This document shows, piece by piece, positions 16,484-26,655 of a stretch of DNA of 64,000 bases. Numbering within the stretch: position 1 is the stretch's first letter; the number at the start of each line of letters is the position of its first letter. Under the pieces are notes generated by a model. That model made no database searches and was not told the DNA's origin. It saw only the letters and a list, made by a program, of their open reading frames with translations. Location: NCBI RefSeq assembly GCF_004028275.1, contig NZ_CP035033.1:2166501-2230500 (forward strand), read 5' to 3'. A program made the translations under genes and the position numbers. The stretch comes from Hydrogenovibrio thermophilus. Lineage in GTDB: Bacteria > Pseudomonadota > Gammaproteobacteria > Thiomicrospirales > Thiomicrospiraceae.

Positions 16484-16936
16484 ATGTCAACGCAGATCAG
16501 ACAAGCCTCTTTTCAGGACATTCCCGAAATGGTCGTCCTACTCAAATCCTTATTCGCGCTGGAAGCCGATTTCGATTTCGATATCGACAAGCAAGTCAAA
16601 GGCATCGGTTTCATCATCGAGAACAAGGATTGCTGTTATCTGGTGGCCGAATCGAATAACCACGTCATCGGTATCTGCAGTGCACAATGGGTGTATTCCA
16701 CTTCGGAAGGCGCCAAGTCCGCCTGGATCGAAGATCTGATCGTCCACCCGACCCATCAAGGCAAAGGGATCGGCAAACTGTTATTGAACGCGATACTGGA
16801 CTGGTGTGAACAGCAGGGCTGCACGAGAGCACAACTGGTGTATGACAAAGACAACATCAACGCCATTGCGTTTTATGAGAAAGCCGGCTGGCAAATGACG
16901 AATCTCGGCGTTTTGAAGATTCACCCGGCCGAGTAA
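16484..16936 (+). CDS. GNAT-family N-acetyltransferase
   Basis: A 150-residue acetyl-CoA-dependent transferase. The GNAT core motif A reads IEDLIVHPTHQGKGIGKLLL (about residues 86-105), where the H-x-G-K-G-I-G-K pyrophosphate loop binds CoA. Motif B (NAIAFYEKAGWQ) follows at the C-terminal end. The substrate (amine, amino acid or protein N terminus) cannot be told. It starts 68 bp after the amtB terminator, so it is likely transcribed on its own. The upstream gap is A/T-rich. Confidence 0.88.
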   Translation: MSTQIRQASFQDIPEMVVLLKSLFALEADFDFDIDKQVKGIGFIIENKDCCYLVAESNNHVIGICSAQWVYSTSEGAKSAWIEDLIVHPTHQGKGIGKLLLNAILDWCEQQGCTRAQLVYDKDNINAIAFYEKAGWQMTNLGVLKIHPAE

Positions 16937-17002
16937 CAAGAAACGCCCGAGGAATCTCGAGCGCCATGTATCATAAATTTAAAGAAGTTCCGACAGAACG
17001 CC

Positions 17003-17695
17003 TCAAGCGTCCCGAACCAGATAGTCCAGCAAATCGAACAATACCGGCCGCACCGTCAGCATTTTAACTTCCGGTTCGGCCAACATAACGCCGGGTTGCT
17101 GAACATAGTCCCCTTCCGTCATCTGCTCGCCGATTTCATCAACCCACTCTTGAATAATCGTTGGCGTCACTTCCGGATGACATTGCAAACCGATGATGCG
17201 TTCACCAAGCTGGAACCCTTGATTCGGACAGACTTTACTTTCAATCAGACGCTTGGCCCCTTCCGGCAACGCAAAGGTTTCACCGTGCCAATTGAAAATC
17301 TCCAACGCGTCCGGAAAACGGAAAACCGTCGCGTCGTCGCTCACATTCGAGACGGTATGCCAACCGATTTCCACTTCCGGGTTATCGGTGACTTTCGCAC
17401 CCAGTGCCGTGGCAATCAACTGCCCACCCAGGCAAATGCCCAATAACGGAATATCGGCTTCAATCACATCGCGAATATACTGCTTCTCCGCCACCAACCA
17501 AGGGTAATTGACCTCGTCATTCACACTCATCGGACCGCCTAATGCAATCACCAGGTCCGTGGATGCCAAATCAGGATAACGCACGTTGGGTTCATACAAA
17601 ACCACGGTTTCGACCGAGGCCGATTTCGCCTGCAACCATACCTCGATTTGCCCGAGCCGTTCAAACGGCGCGTGCTTTAACACCACCACATTCAT
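17003..17695 (-). CDS. Class I glutamine-amidotransferase-like protein
   Basis: A 230-residue soluble protein of the free-standing GMP-synthase-type amidotransferase family. GICLGGQLIA (about residues 81-90) contains the nucleophilic cysteine, NWHGETF follows, and QCHPEVTP holds the catalytic histidine-glutamate pair. Relatives hydrolyse gamma-glutamyl compounds or donate ammonia to unknown acceptors. It lies downstream of the methylamine operon on the same strand, but the folD terminator separates them. A function in gamma-glutamyl-methylamide or gamma-glutamyl-amine turnover would be attractive but is speculation. Confidence 0.85.
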   Translation of the reverse strand: MNVVVLKHAPFERLGQIEVWLQAKSASVETVVLYEPNVRYPDLASTDLVIALGGPMSVNDEVNYPWLVAEKQYIRDVIEADIPLLGICLGGQLIATALGAKVTDNPEVEIGWHTVSNVSDDATVFRFPDALEIFNWHGETFALPEGAKRLIESKVCPNQGFQLGERIIGLQCHPEVTPTIIQEWVDEIGEQMTEGDYVQQPGVMLAEPEVKMLTVRPVLFDLLDYLVRDA

Positions 17696-17765
17696 GCCCC
17701 ATCTCCTATCAAGTCATTGCCTGTTTATCAGACACATTTAATCAAAAAAGCCTAACCGCCTAAAA

Positions 17766-17809
17766 CAAAAAAAGCCGTGCGCCACACTCATGAAATGGCT
17801 AACACGGCA
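17766..17809 (-). terminator. Terminator at the end of the methylamine operon
   Basis: On the minus strand, GCCGTG pairs with CACGGC around a 23-nt loop, followed by TTTTTTGTTTT, 42 bp past the folD stop. Confidence 0.8.
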
Positions 17810-17850
17810 AACGAAACGAAAAATACAAACTTATGAAGAAACCATCATTT

Positions 17851-18705
17851 TTAAGACAGTTGATGTCGCTCGCAAGCGATCAAGGTGTTTTCCAGCAGGG
17901 TCGCAATGGTCATCGGCCCCACACCACCCGGTACTGGCGTGACATGGGCCGCCACGTCCATCGCCGCCTTATCGACATCGCCGGTCAGGGAACCGTCTTC
18001 CAAACGGTTGATACCCACATCGATGACGATGCAGCCCGGTTTCAACCAATCCGCCGGAATAAAGCCCGGCTTACCGACCGCCACCACCAGGATGTCGGCC
18101 ATGGCGACGTGGGTTTTCAAGTCCGCCGTGAAGCGGTGACAAACCGTGGTTGTCGCACCGGCCAACAACAGCTCCAGCGACATCGGGCGGCCCACGATAT
18201 TGGACGCGCCCACAATCACCGCATGCTTGCCTTTGGCGGACAAACCGTAATGGTTCAACAGCGTCATGCAACCGTATGGCGTACAGGGACGCAAGGTCGG
18301 CATCCGCACCGTCAAACGGCCGATGTTATACGGGTGGAAACCATCCACATCCTTATCGGGATGGATGTTCTCAATCACGGTTTCGGCATCGATGTGTTCC
18401 GGTAACGGCAACTGAACCAGAATCCCGTCAATCGAACTGTCGTCGTTCAATTGACGAATCAAATCCAATAGCTCGGTTTGCGTGGTCGAAGACGGCCAAT
18501 GCCAGGACTTGGACACGAAGCCCACTTCCTCACACGCCCGTTTCTTGTTGTTCACGTAAACCGACGACGCCGGATCGTCACCAATCAGAATAACGGCCAG
18601 GCCTGGCGCTCTCAGGCCCTGCGACAAACGCATATCGACCTGATCTTTGATTTTGTCGCGAACCGCTTTTGAGACGGCCTTACCGTCAATAATCTTTGCG
18701 CTCAT
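17851..18705 (-). CDS. folD: Methylene-THF dehydrogenase/cyclohydrolase
   Basis: A 284-residue bifunctional enzyme that converts 5,10-methylene-THF to 10-formyl-THF via methenyl-THF with NADP. It has the active-site region [13 protein letters not shown] (catalytic Lys), [10 protein letters not shown] and the dinucleotide fold [11 protein letters not shown]. It ends with [16 protein letters not shown]. It lies 10 bp after mgsC, the last gene of the methylamine operon, which fits processing of the methylene-THF made by the N-methylglutamate dehydrogenase. Length is typical. Confidence 0.96.
   Translation of the reverse strand: MSAKIIDGKAVSKAVRDKIKDQVDMRLSQGLRAPGLAVILIGDDPASSVYVNNKKRACEEVGFVSKSWHWPSSTTQTELLDLIRQLNDDSSIDGILVQLPLPEHIDAETVIENIHPDKDVDGFHPYNIGRLTVRMPTLRPCTPYGCMTLLNHYGLSAKGKHAVIVGASNIVGRPMSLELLLAGATTTVCHRFTADLKTHVAMADILVVAVGKPGFIPADWLKPGCIVIDVGINRLEDGSLTGDVDKAAMDVAAHVTPVPGGVGPMTIATLLENTLIACERHQLS
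18597..18606. repeat. CCAGGCCTGG palindrome, coding
   Basis: Inside folD, read as P-G-L on the minus strand. Flanks are cg and cg. Confidence 0.9.
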
Positions 18706-18715
18706 GGCTCAACCT

Positions 18716-20038
18716 TTAATAGTTTGATTTACCCGGAATCCAGCCTGTTCCTGCCAAAGGCACACCGGCCATCGCCGCCGCTTCGACATTCAAAGCCACC
18801 AGATCTTCCGGTTCCAGGTTGTGCAAGTGGGACTTACCACAGGCACGCGCCAACGTTTGCGCTTCCATCGTCAGCACTTGCAGATAGTTGGCCAAACGCT
18901 TACCGGCTTCTTCCGGATTCAGACGCGCCGCCAATTCGGTGTCTTGCGTGGAAATCCCCGCTGGGCATTTACCTTCATGGTAATCGTCGTAGAAACCGGC
19001 CGCTGAACCGATTTTTTGGTACTCGGCATCCCATTTCGGGTGGTTACAGCCCAACGCCACCAATGCAGCCGTTCCGATGGCGACAGCGTCCGCGCCCAAC
19101 GCCATGGCTTTCGCCACATCGGCGCCACTGCGAATCCCGCCGGAAACAATCAACTGAACCTTACGGTGCATGTCCATTTCCTGCAAGGCGCGAACCGCCT
19201 GTGGAATCGCCGCCATGGTCGGAATCCCGACGTGCTCGATAAAGACGTCTTGCGTCGCCGCCGTACCGCCTTGCATACCATCGACAACGATGACATCCGC
19301 ACCGGCTTTCACCGCCAACTTCACATCATAGTAAGTACGCGTTGCACCCACTTTGATGTAAATCGGTACTTGCCAATCGGTGATTTCACGCAATTCCTGA
19401 ATCTTGATGGCCAAATCGTCCGGTCCTGTCCAGTCCGGGTGACGACAGGCACTGCGTTGGTCGATGCCTTTCGGCAGGTTACGCATCTGCGCGACACGGT
19501 CGGTGATTTTTTGCCCCAACAGCATCCCGCCGCCGCCCGGCTTGGCACCTTGCCCCAAAACCACTTCAATGGCGTCGGCCTTACGCAAATCATCCGGGTT
19601 CATCCCGTAACGAGACGGCAAGTATTGATAAACCAGCGTTTTGGACGTTTTACGCTCTTCCGGCGTCATCCCGCCGTCGCCGGTGGTGGTACTGGTGCCC
19701 ACCATGTTGGCACCGCGTCCCAGAGCTTCTTTGGCATTGGCGGACAAGGCACCGAAACTCATCCCGGCAATGGTCACCGGAATATCCAACTTAATCGGGT
19801 TCTTGGCGAAACGCGTGCCCAAGGTCACGTCGGTACCGCATTTCTCACGGTAGCCTTCCAACGGATAACGCGACATACTGGCGCCCAGGAACAATAAATC
19901 ATCGAAATGCGGGACCTTACGCTTCGCACCGAAACCGCGAATGTCGTAGATGCCCGTTTCCGCCGCACGTTGAATTTCATGAATCACGTCACGGCTAAAA
20001 GTTGCGGATTCGATTAATCCAGGTTGTTTCATCGTCAT
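18716..20038 (-). CDS. mgsC: N-methylglutamate synthase subunit C (FMN/glutamate-synthase-like)
   Basis: A 440-residue protein homologous to the FMN-binding central domain of glutamate synthase. Landmarks are TIAGMSFGALSANAKEAL, GDGGMTPEER, KPGGGGMLLGQKI (flavin loop), VDGMQGGTAATQ and SGGIRSGADVAKAMALGADAVAIG for phosphate binding. Cysteines near CNHPKWD and KCPAG resemble the 3Fe-4S ligands of glutamate synthase. With MgsA and MgsB it converts methylamine units on gamma-glutamylmethylamide to N-methylglutamate in methylotrophs. It lies 29 bp after mgsB. Confidence 0.9.
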   Translation of the reverse strand: MTMKQPGLIESATFSRDVIHEIQRAAETGIYDIRGFGAKRKVPHFDDLLFLGASMSRYPLEGYREKCGTDVTLGTRFAKNPIKLDIPVTIAGMSFGALSANAKEALGRGANMVGTSTTTGDGGMTPEERKTSKTLVYQYLPSRYGMNPDDLRKADAIEVVLGQGAKPGGGGMLLGQKITDRVAQMRNLPKGIDQRSACRHPDWTGPDDLAIKIQELREITDWQVPIYIKVGATRTYYDVKLAVKAGADVIVVDGMQGGTAATQDVFIEHVGIPTMAAIPQAVRALQEMDMHRKVQLIVSGGIRSGADVAKAMALGADAVAIGTAALVALGCNHPKWDAEYQKIGSAAGFYDDYHEGKCPAGISTQDTELAARLNPEEAGKRLANYLQVLTMEAQTLARACGKSHLHNLEPEDLVALNVEAAAMAGVPLAGTGWIPGKSNY

Positions 20039-20067
20039 ATCTGACTCCTTGCAATTAGGTTAATGCC

Positions 20068-20745
20068 TTAATACGCCGAGGCGTTATCGACTTTAAAGGT
20101 ATACAGCTGGCGGGCTGAACCGTAACGGGTAAAGCTATGCGGGTCCTCATCACTACCGGCTTCTTTCAACAATGCGGACAGTTCCTCGATGTGCTCCGGA
20201 CGCATTTCTTTCTGAATGCAATCCGCGCCCAGGGACTCGACCTTACCTTTGACATACAAATGGGCTTCGTACAAGGAATCCCCCAACGCCTCACCGGCGT
20301 CACCACAGACAACCAAACAACCCGACTGCCCCATAAAGGCACTCATGTGACCGACCGAGCCTTTCACAACGATGTTGACGCCTTTCATGGAAATACCGCA
20401 ACGGGCGGCGGCATCGCCATCCACCACCAACAGGCCGCCATGTGCCGTGGCTGCGGCCGACTGGCTGGCATTGCCTTTGACGTGCACCTTACCGGACATC
20501 ATATTTTCCGCCACGCCTTGACCGGCGTTACCGTTAACGATGATTTCCGCTTCTTTGTTCATGCCCGCGCAATAGTAACCGGCATGACCGTTCAAAGTAA
20601 TCTTCGCAGGCTGGTCCATCCCGACCGCCAGGTTGTGGTCACCACTGATGCCGTTCACCACCACTTCCGTGGTTTTGTCTTTCGGCAAATCATGCAAGGC
20701 TTGATTCACCTCTCTGACCGTTTGTGTTTTCAAATCAAATTCCAT
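20068..20745 (-). CDS. mgsB: N-methylglutamate synthase subunit B (GXGXG domain)
   Basis: A 225-residue protein built of repeated G-x-x-G beta-helix turns (NGHAGYYCAGMNKEA, NGNAGQGVAENM, DGDAAARCGISM, GDAGEALGDSLYE), the right-handed helix found at the C terminus of glutamate synthase. It has no catalytic site of its own and is a structural partner for MgsA and MgsC. The separated subunit organisation (A, B, C) is characteristic of N-methylglutamate synthase rather than ordinary GltB. It sits between mgsA and mgsC. Confidence 0.9.
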   Translation of the reverse strand: MEFDLKTQTVREVNQALHDLPKDKTTEVVVNGISGDHNLAVGMDQPAKITLNGHAGYYCAGMNKEAEIIVNGNAGQGVAENMMSGKVHVKGNASQSAAATAHGGLLVVDGDAAARCGISMKGVNIVVKGSVGHMSAFMGQSGCLVVCGDAGEALGDSLYEAHLYVKGKVESLGADCIQKEMRPEHIEELSALLKEAGSDEDPHSFTRYGSARQLYTFKVDNASAY

Positions 20746-20780
20746 GGCAATTCCTTTTTCTTATTCGTCTTGTTTCTCAA

Positions 20781-21680
20781 TCAGCCTTTACCCCAGAAAT
20801 ACACTTTTCCTGGATCGGGTTCCCACAATTTAGCGTTCTCGATGCCCGGCAAGGAGGACAACGCATGGTACTCAGACGCCATGGCCACGTAATCGTCCGT
20901 TTCCGCCATGACCGCCGGCTTACACGCGATTGGGTCACGCACCACCGCGAAGCCGTCTTTGGTTCCGACCGTAAAGGTGAAAAAACCGTCCAAATCTTCA
21001 ATGGCCCCTTCCAACGCTTCTTTTACGCTGGCGCCTTCACGCAAACGCCAGGTCAGGTAACCGGCCGCCACTTCGGAATCGTTTTCGGTTTCAAACTGGA
21101 TACCTTTGTGCTCCAGCTCTTCACGCAGGCGGTTATGGTTCGACAAGGAACCGTTGTGCACCAGGCACAAATCCATCCCGGTCGAAAACGGATGCGAACC
21201 TTCCATCGTCACGCCGCTTTCCGTCGCCATACGGGTATGACCCACAATATGCGACCCTTTCATGCCCGCTAGGTTGAAACGTTCAGCGATGTTTTCTGGC
21301 AGTCCGACTTCTTTCAGAATCTCGATGGAACGCCCCACGCTCATGATGCGGATAGTCGAATCGAATTCAGCGATGGTTTCACGTACCGGCGCTTCTTCGG
21401 CTTTCATTTTCAGCACCGCCGCATTGGCGTTGTGCATCACGGAAACCGGCGTGCTATAGGTTTCTTCAAGCGCTTCGGCCAACATATGCCAAGGATAATG
21501 CTCGTCTTCATGTTGCAGCGTCAGCTTAATCATATCGTCGGACACTTCGTCCCCGTAAATCGCAAACCCGGCACTGTCCGGTCCGCGCCCTGTCATGGCA
21601 ATCAGCATCGGCTCGAACAGCTTGCCGAGTTGACTCTCAAGTGCGCTGTTTTTCAAATATAACCCTACAATTCCACACAT
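20781..21680 (-). CDS. mgsA: N-methylglutamate synthase subunit A (class II amidotransferase)
   Basis: A 299-residue glutaminase-type domain starting MCGIVGLY, where Cys2 becomes the N-terminal nucleophile after Met removal. GHTRMATES and HPFSTGMDLCLVHNGSLSN are the conserved arginine and asparagine-glycine segments. In the pathway it releases methylamine from gamma-glutamylmethylamide for use by the synthase barrel. It begins 12 bp after gmaS. The length fits stand-alone MgsA. It could act on glutamine too, but the neighbours argue for methylamine metabolism. Confidence 0.9.
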   Translation of the reverse strand: MCGIVGLYLKNSALESQLGKLFEPMLIAMTGRGPDSAGFAIYGDEVSDDMIKLTLQHEDEHYPWHMLAEALEETYSTPVSVMHNANAAVLKMKAEEAPVRETIAEFDSTIRIMSVGRSIEILKEVGLPENIAERFNLAGMKGSHIVGHTRMATESGVTMEGSHPFSTGMDLCLVHNGSLSNHNRLREELEHKGIQFETENDSEVAAGYLTWRLREGASVKEALEGAIEDLDGFFTFTVGTKDGFAVVRDPIACKPAVMAETDDYVAMASEYHALSSLPGIENAKLWEPDPGKVYFWGKG

Positions 21681-21692
21681 GAGCCTTCTCCT

Positions 21693-23027
21693 TTAAAAAT
21701 ACTCTGCATAACGGTTTAACTCCCAATCGGACACATGGCGCTGGTATTCAACCCATTCCATGCGTTTGATATCAATAAATTCTTTCATGAAGTTCTCGCC
21801 GAACTGTTCGACGAACAACGAATCTTCTTCCAACTCGTCCAAGGCTTCCGACAAGGATTGCGGCAGGGTATCAATCCCTCTTGCCTTGATTTCATCCAAC
21901 GACAAGCCGTAGTGGTTGATATTTTGCGGCTCGCCCGGGTTCAATTTCTTCGCCACTCCGTCCAAGCCGGCGGCAATGATGGCGGCGGTCACCAGATACG
22001 GGTTGCACCCGGTATCCGGCAAACGGAACTCCAAACGCCCATAAGGCACGCGAACCATCGCCGAACGGTTGTTATCGCCGTAGCTGATAAACGCCGGCGC
22101 CCAGGTCGCGCCGGACAGAGAACGCCCGACGACCAGACGCTTATAGGAGTTCACCGTCGGCGCGGCAAACGCACATAACGCTTTCGCGTGATGCATCAAT
22201 CCGCCCAAGAAGTCATAAGCCAGTTCCGACAATCCCATGTTGTTTTTGTCGGAATCGTCTTTGAACAGGTTATTTCCCTGGTCATCGGTAATCGACAAGT
22301 GGAAATGGAACCCGTTCCCGGTGCGGTTGGCATTCGGCTTCGGCATAAAAGAGCAGATCATGCCCATTTCATTGGCGATTTCGCTGCCGGCCATGCGCAC
22401 AAAGGTGATGCGGTCTGCCGAAGTTTTCGCGTCGGAATAGGTGTAGTTGATTTCGAACTGACCGTTGGCGTCTTCGTGGTCAATCTGATAAACATCGAAT
22501 CCGACCTGCTGCAGGGAATCGACGAATTTTTCCAAAAATGCGCGGGAACGCGACAAGCCTTTATAGTCGTAACACGGTTTGTCCAAGGTATCGCTTTCGT
22601 CATACGGCATCAAATGCCCGTCTTCATTGCGTTTCAGCAAGCTGAATTCTGGCTCGATCCCGGTGTTCAAGGTCCAGCCTTTTTCGCTCAAACGCTCGAT
22701 TTGTTTCAACATGATGTGGCGCGTATCGTATTCATAAGGCTTATCATGCACGTGACCGGTACAGGCCACACGCGCATACCCCGGTTGCCAAGGGACGATA
22801 CTCAAAGTGCTTAAATCCGCTTTGGCCATATAATCGCCGTCGTGCGGTTCCATGCCCAAGCCCCAGACGGCGAACCCGGCAAACCCGGCACCGTCTTCCA
22901 CAATCGACTCCAGGCAACTGGCCGGAACCGACTTGGTTTTGGCGACACCGTGGATATCGACAAACTGGGCCAGAATGTATTTAATCTGGTTGTCTTCAAG
23001 GAATTTTTTGGCTTCTTCAATCGTCAT
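21693..23027 (-). CDS. gmaS: Gamma-glutamylmethylamide synthetase (type III glutamine-synthetase-like)
   Basis: A 444-residue ligase of the glutamine synthetase fold. [14 protein letters not shown] and [10 protein letters not shown] lie in the N-terminal beta-grasp. [23 protein letters not shown] and NGFHFHLSI carry the metal and glutamate ligands; [13 protein letters not shown] and EFRLPD close the ATP site. This form joins glutamate and methylamine with ATP to give gamma-glutamylmethylamide. The location between mgd and mgs genes sets it apart from a normal GlnA, and no adenylylation motif is evident. Its start overlaps the mgdD stop by 11 bp. Confidence 0.9.
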   Translation of the reverse strand: MTIEEAKKFLEDNQIKYILAQFVDIHGVAKTKSVPASCLESIVEDGAGFAGFAVWGLGMEPHDGDYMAKADLSTLSIVPWQPGYARVACTGHVHDKPYEYDTRHIMLKQIERLSEKGWTLNTGIEPEFSLLKRNEDGHLMPYDESDTLDKPCYDYKGLSRSRAFLEKFVDSLQQVGFDVYQIDHEDANGQFEINYTYSDAKTSADRITFVRMAGSEIANEMGMICSFMPKPNANRTGNGFHFHLSITDDQGNNLFKDDSDKNNMGLSELAYDFLGGLMHHAKALCAFAAPTVNSYKRLVVGRSLSGATWAPAFISYGDNNRSAMVRVPYGRLEFRLPDTGCNPYLVTAAIIAAGLDGVAKKLNPGEPQNINHYGLSLDEIKARGIDTLPQSLSEALDELEEDSLFVEQFGENFMKEFIDIKRMEWVEYQRHVSDWELNRYAEYF

Positions 23028-23505
23028 CTTGGCACTCCATTTTTAAAAAAGGGGATTTTTGTATTTGCTGGCTCAAGGTTTCCTGGAAGTAGTGTCCAAA
23101 AGTCGGATCACACCCAAGAATGAGCGGTGCATCGGCTTCTGGAACCAACAGCCAGGCCGAGACACCCGCAATCGAGACCATCAGGAAATCACCCGGCTGA
23201 CTTTGACGGAAGTCGTAAATACACACTTCCGACATCAAAGCTTTCCAGTTGCCCGACAGTTCAAAAATCGCATCCCCTCTTTGGAATGCATATTGGTTGT
23301 TTTCGGATACAGCTTCCAACGGTTGTTCAACGCAGACATAGAGTTCTTCTTCACCCAATTTGGCGACGAATTGGTCTTTCGCCACCGATTGATATTGAAA
23401 AACGTCCAGGCCTGACGCCCCGAAGGAAGCCAAAACATCATTAAGGCCTTCCCCGCGAAAATGCATTAGAGTCGGCATTGTCTTCGGTGTAATCTGTAAA
23501 CTCAT
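23017..23505 (-). CDS. mgdD: N-methylglutamate dehydrogenase subunit D (SoxG-like)
   Basis: A 162-residue protein resembling sarcosine oxidase gamma, the small subunit with an aminomethyltransferase-type fold. It overlaps mgdC by 4 bp and gmaS by 11 bp. Similarity to SoxG is modest: helical N terminus, then [16 protein letters not shown] and the [17 protein letters not shown] region. No catalytic residues can be assigned; it is thought to complete the heterotetramer. The identity rests partly on gene order, which is conserved in methylamine utilisers. Confidence 0.82.
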   Translation of the reverse strand: MSLQITPKTMPTLMHFRGEGLNDVLASFGASGLDVFQYQSVAKDQFVAKLGEEELYVCVEQPLEAVSENNQYAFQRGDAIFELSGNWKALMSEVCIYDFRQSQPGDFLMVSIAGVSAWLLVPEADAPLILGCDPTFGHYFQETLSQQIQKSPFLKMECQDDD

Positions 23506-26387
23506 GCCGCGTCTCCTTCTGCCGTTTCGTCCGGTTTTTGCATTAACCCTTCCGGATCATAGAAAGGGGTTTTAACCACTTTTGCCTTCACAAATCGACC
23601 GTCGGTCAATTTGATGCTCAGCACATTATTCGCCATTGAATAATCGGTTGAAATCATCGCCAAACCGATGACCTTTTTCAGCGTGGCACTGCGACCGATA
23701 CTGGTCACACGCCCAATCATCTCGTCGGCTTCAATCACAAGATTCGACTCCAGCGGCTGGTCGCTCGGGTTGTCAGACAACAATTCGAACCCAACCAGGG
23801 TACGCATCTTGGTTTCTTTCAATCTCACCAAACTCGGTTTGCCGAGGAAATACGGTTTTTTGAAATGCACCGCCCATGGCATATTGGCCTCGAACGGGTT
23901 GGTCAAGCCATCGGTATCTTGGCCGACAATGATGTGGCCTTTCTCCAAACGAAGCAGTCGTTGGGCTTCCACACCGAACGGCTTGATACCATAGGCTTGA
24001 CCGGCACTCATCAGCGCCTTCCAAATGGTCAGTGCCGATTGCGAATCGGTATGGATTTCATACCCCAATTCGCCCACGAAACCGACCCGAATCAAGGTGA
24101 CATCCAACCCCAGCATTTTGCCTTGGCGCATCGCCAGATACGGGAAGGCTTCCGTCGATAAGTCAATATCACAAAGCTGTTCCAGAATCTTGCGGCTGTT
24201 CGGACCGGCCAGGTTCATGGCACCAATCTGCCCAGTGCGGTTCAGTACCGTGACCTTCAAGCCCCACTCGATGACTTTTTTCTGAATCAAGCGGTAGGCC
24301 GAATCCGAAGTCGATGTCGTGGTGGTCACATAAAAATGTTCGTCGGAATATCGAATCGCGACACCGTCGTCGATGACCACACCGGAATCGTCCACCATCA
24401 AGGCATAACGACTGGCGCCAATCGCCATATTAGACATGCGCATGGTGTACAGTCGGTCCATCAACTCCCCGGCATCCCGTCCGAAAACATCCAGCTTGCC
24501 CAGCGTCGAAACGTCAATCAACCCGACGTAATTTCGTACCGCTTGCACTTCAGCCTGAATCGAGGCTTCACGGGTCATTTCGGTTGGATAATATTCCGGT
24601 CTCAACCAGTTACCGGCTTCCATAAAACAGGCGTTTTCTTCTTCGTGAAACGGATGGATCGGCGTCAAACGCTCCGGACGGAAACGCATCCCACCCAAGT
24701 GCGAAACCGGTGTTGGGTGGAACATTGGTCTCGCGGTCGTGGAACCGGTTTGGTCGATGGTTTTCCCCGTCAGCTTCGCCAACATGCGGATGCCATTCAT
24801 ATTGCTGTGTTTGCCTTGGCTTGGCCCCATACCGATGGTTGAGAAACGTTTCATCAACTCGATATTGTCGAACCCTTGCGCAATCGCCCCTTTCAAATCC
24901 TTGATCTGAATATCTTCATCGAAGTCGACAAACTCTTTCCCTTTCGGATGCGCCCAAATCGGGTACGGATGCGAATGCGCTTCTGTGGCACGGTAATCTT
25001 CAACTTCCGGCAATGCCTGGCCTTTCATATATAAAGCCGCCGCCAGCCCGGCTTGTTCGCCGTCCTTAATCCGGTTTTCAATGTCGTAAACACCGTTGAT
25101 GCGGCCGCACGCGAACACACCTTCCGGCAAGGTCACCGGCAGCAACTGCTCCACGGTGGCGTTGTAACCGAATTTAGCGCCCGCCTGATACAAAGGTGCG
25201 CCGGCCGGTGCCCAGCCCACGCTCATCAACAAGCCGTCACACAACAAACGTTTTTCCATGCCGTTGGTTTTGAAAATCACGCCTTCCAGGTGTTTGCGCC
25301 CCAGCGCTTCGACCATTTCCGCGTTTTCATACACCACCATGCCGGCCTGTTTGGCTTGCTCGACCCACTCGCCTTCGGTGCGCCCGGTATCGATAATCGC
25401 CTTCACCACCAAACCGTTCTGATGCAAGTCGAGCGCCGCACGATAGCCTTCGGCATTAGCGGTCAGCACCACCGATTCGGCACAAGGGGCGACGGCATAA
25501 CGCGTCATCAAACGTTGCGCGGCGGAAGCATTCATCACCCCCGGTAAATCGTTGTTACGAAACACCGCCGGTTGCTCAAACACGCCGGTGGCGACCACCA
25601 CCGATTGCGCCGACAACTTGATCAATCCCTCTTCGGTATTGACCGACAGCCAGTGGTCGCCGTAATACCCGGCCACATAGGCGGATGTAATCACATGGAT
25701 ATTCGGTGTGGATTCGATGGTTTCTTTCAAGTAATGGCGGTTCAATGTCTGCGCACTTTCATTCACAAACTGATAATCCAACGAACCGCCGATGTGCGGA
25801 TTTTCGTCAATCAAACAGACATCCACGCCTTGCTTGGCCGCTTGAATGGCCGCCGCCATCCCCGAAGGCCCGGCGCCGATGACCGCGACATCACAATGAC
25901 GATAACGCTTTGGCTTACGTTCTTCAGTCCAACTTGTATCCACTTTGCCCAGGCCTGCCATCTCGCGAATCAATCGCTCCCATTTCGGGAACAGAAATTT
26001 CGGTGAATAAAAGGCTTTATAGTAGAAACCGACCGGCAGAAATTTTCCGATTAATTCCACCAAAGCGCCCTTGTCATTCGCCAGAGAGCCAAAGGTATTC
26101 ACGGCGGTCAGTGACATGCCGTTTTCCGGCGTCACCACATCGCCGCGGACATTCGGTCTGTCCTCGGCCTGAAACAAGGCATTCACATCGTGGTTGGCCA
26201 AACTCATCACACCGCGACGACGGTGATATTTAAAGCTGCGGCCCAGCACTTTGGTGCCTTCGGCCCACAAAGCGCTAGTGATGACATCACCTTTGAAACC
26301 CTTGACCGGCTGCCCTTCGAATTCGAAGGTCACCGCCGCTTTGCGATCAATCCATTCCAATGGCTGTGGCGCGAGTCTAAGCTTCAT
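23502..26387 (-). CDS. mgdC: N-methylglutamate dehydrogenase subunit C (SoxA-like)
   Basis: A 961-residue flavoprotein. The N-terminal ~110 residues are a ferredoxin-like (Fer2_4-type) domain without the Cys ligands, so no cluster is expected. A dinucleotide-binding module follows (VAVIGAGPSGMAAAIQAAK), then a C-terminal aminomethyltransferase (GcvT-like) domain from about residue 560, which should hand the oxidised methyl to tetrahydrofolate. The ATG at 26387 was preferred over the upstream codon; it overlaps mgdB by 11 bp. It is the large alpha subunit of the complex that oxidises N-methylglutamate. Confidence 0.93.
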   Translation of the reverse strand: MKLRLAPQPLEWIDRKAAVTFEFEGQPVKGFKGDVITSALWAEGTKVLGRSFKYHRRRGVMSLANHDVNALFQAEDRPNVRGDVVTPENGMSLTAVNTFGSLANDKGALVELIGKFLPVGFYYKAFYSPKFLFPKWERLIREMAGLGKVDTSWTEERKPKRYRHCDVAVIGAGPSGMAAAIQAAKQGVDVCLIDENPHIGGSLDYQFVNESAQTLNRHYLKETIESTPNIHVITSAYVAGYYGDHWLSVNTEEGLIKLSAQSVVVATGVFEQPAVFRNNDLPGVMNASAAQRLMTRYAVAPCAESVVLTANAEGYRAALDLHQNGLVVKAIIDTGRTEGEWVEQAKQAGMVVYENAEMVEALGRKHLEGVIFKTNGMEKRLLCDGLLMSVGWAPAGAPLYQAGAKFGYNATVEQLLPVTLPEGVFACGRINGVYDIENRIKDGEQAGLAAALYMKGQALPEVEDYRATEAHSHPYPIWAHPKGKEFVDFDEDIQIKDLKGAIAQGFDNIELMKRFSTIGMGPSQGKHSNMNGIRMLAKLTGKTIDQTGSTTARPMFHPTPVSHLGGMRFRPERLTPIHPFHEEENACFMEAGNWLRPEYYPTEMTREASIQAEVQAVRNYVGLIDVSTLGKLDVFGRDAGELMDRLYTMRMSNMAIGASRYALMVDDSGVVIDDGVAIRYSDEHFYVTTTTSTSDSAYRLIQKKVIEWGLKVTVLNRTGQIGAMNLAGPNSRKILEQLCDIDLSTEAFPYLAMRQGKMLGLDVTLIRVGFVGELGYEIHTDSQSALTIWKALMSAGQAYGIKPFGVEAQRLLRLEKGHIIVGQDTDGLTNPFEANMPWAVHFKKPYFLGKPSLVRLKETKMRTLVGFELLSDNPSDQPLESNLVIEADEMIGRVTSIGRSATLKKVIGLAMISTDYSMANNVLSIKLTDGRFVKAKVVKTPFYDPEGLMQKPDETAEGDAA

Positions 26388-26646
26388 GTGCAATTCCTTT
26401 ATTCGCAAACTCGACCTGAGTGATTCGATCGGTCAACGTATTTCGTTCAAATAAAAACCAGATTCCCGTCGGACGGTGATACCACCATTCGGTCTGGGTT
26501 TGCGGCGCGCCGTTATGGTAGAAAACATAATCCGCCCATTCTTTTTCTGACACCGTTTCCTGATCCGGTTCGCGCTCCAGCCGCCCACCGTAGGTGAACT
26601 CGCTCAACGCTCTTCTTCCCAAACTTGGACACGTAACAAATTTCAT
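26377..26646 (-). CDS. mgdB: N-methylglutamate dehydrogenase subunit B (SoxD-like)
   Basis: An 89-residue small subunit resembling sarcosine oxidase delta: SEFTYGGRLEREPD, EWADYVFYHNGAPQTQTEWWYHRPTGIWFLFERNTLTDRI. Classical SoxD has a zinc-binding CPYC near its start; here only CPSLG remains, so the zinc site is not complete. The change seems usual for the methylglutamate branch but I cannot confirm that here. Its gene ends 11 bp inside mgdC. Confidence 0.88.
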   Translation of the reverse strand: MKFVTCPSLGRRALSEFTYGGRLEREPDQETVSEKEWADYVFYHNGAPQTQTEWWYHRPTGIWFLFERNTLTDRITQVEFANKGIAHEA

Positions 26647-26655
26647 ACTGTCTCC

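Noticed and set aside
19016-19897. 293-codon plus-strand frame opposite mgsC
   Set aside because: Low-complexity His/Arg-rich translation, no ribosome site, and fully covered by a conserved enzyme gene.
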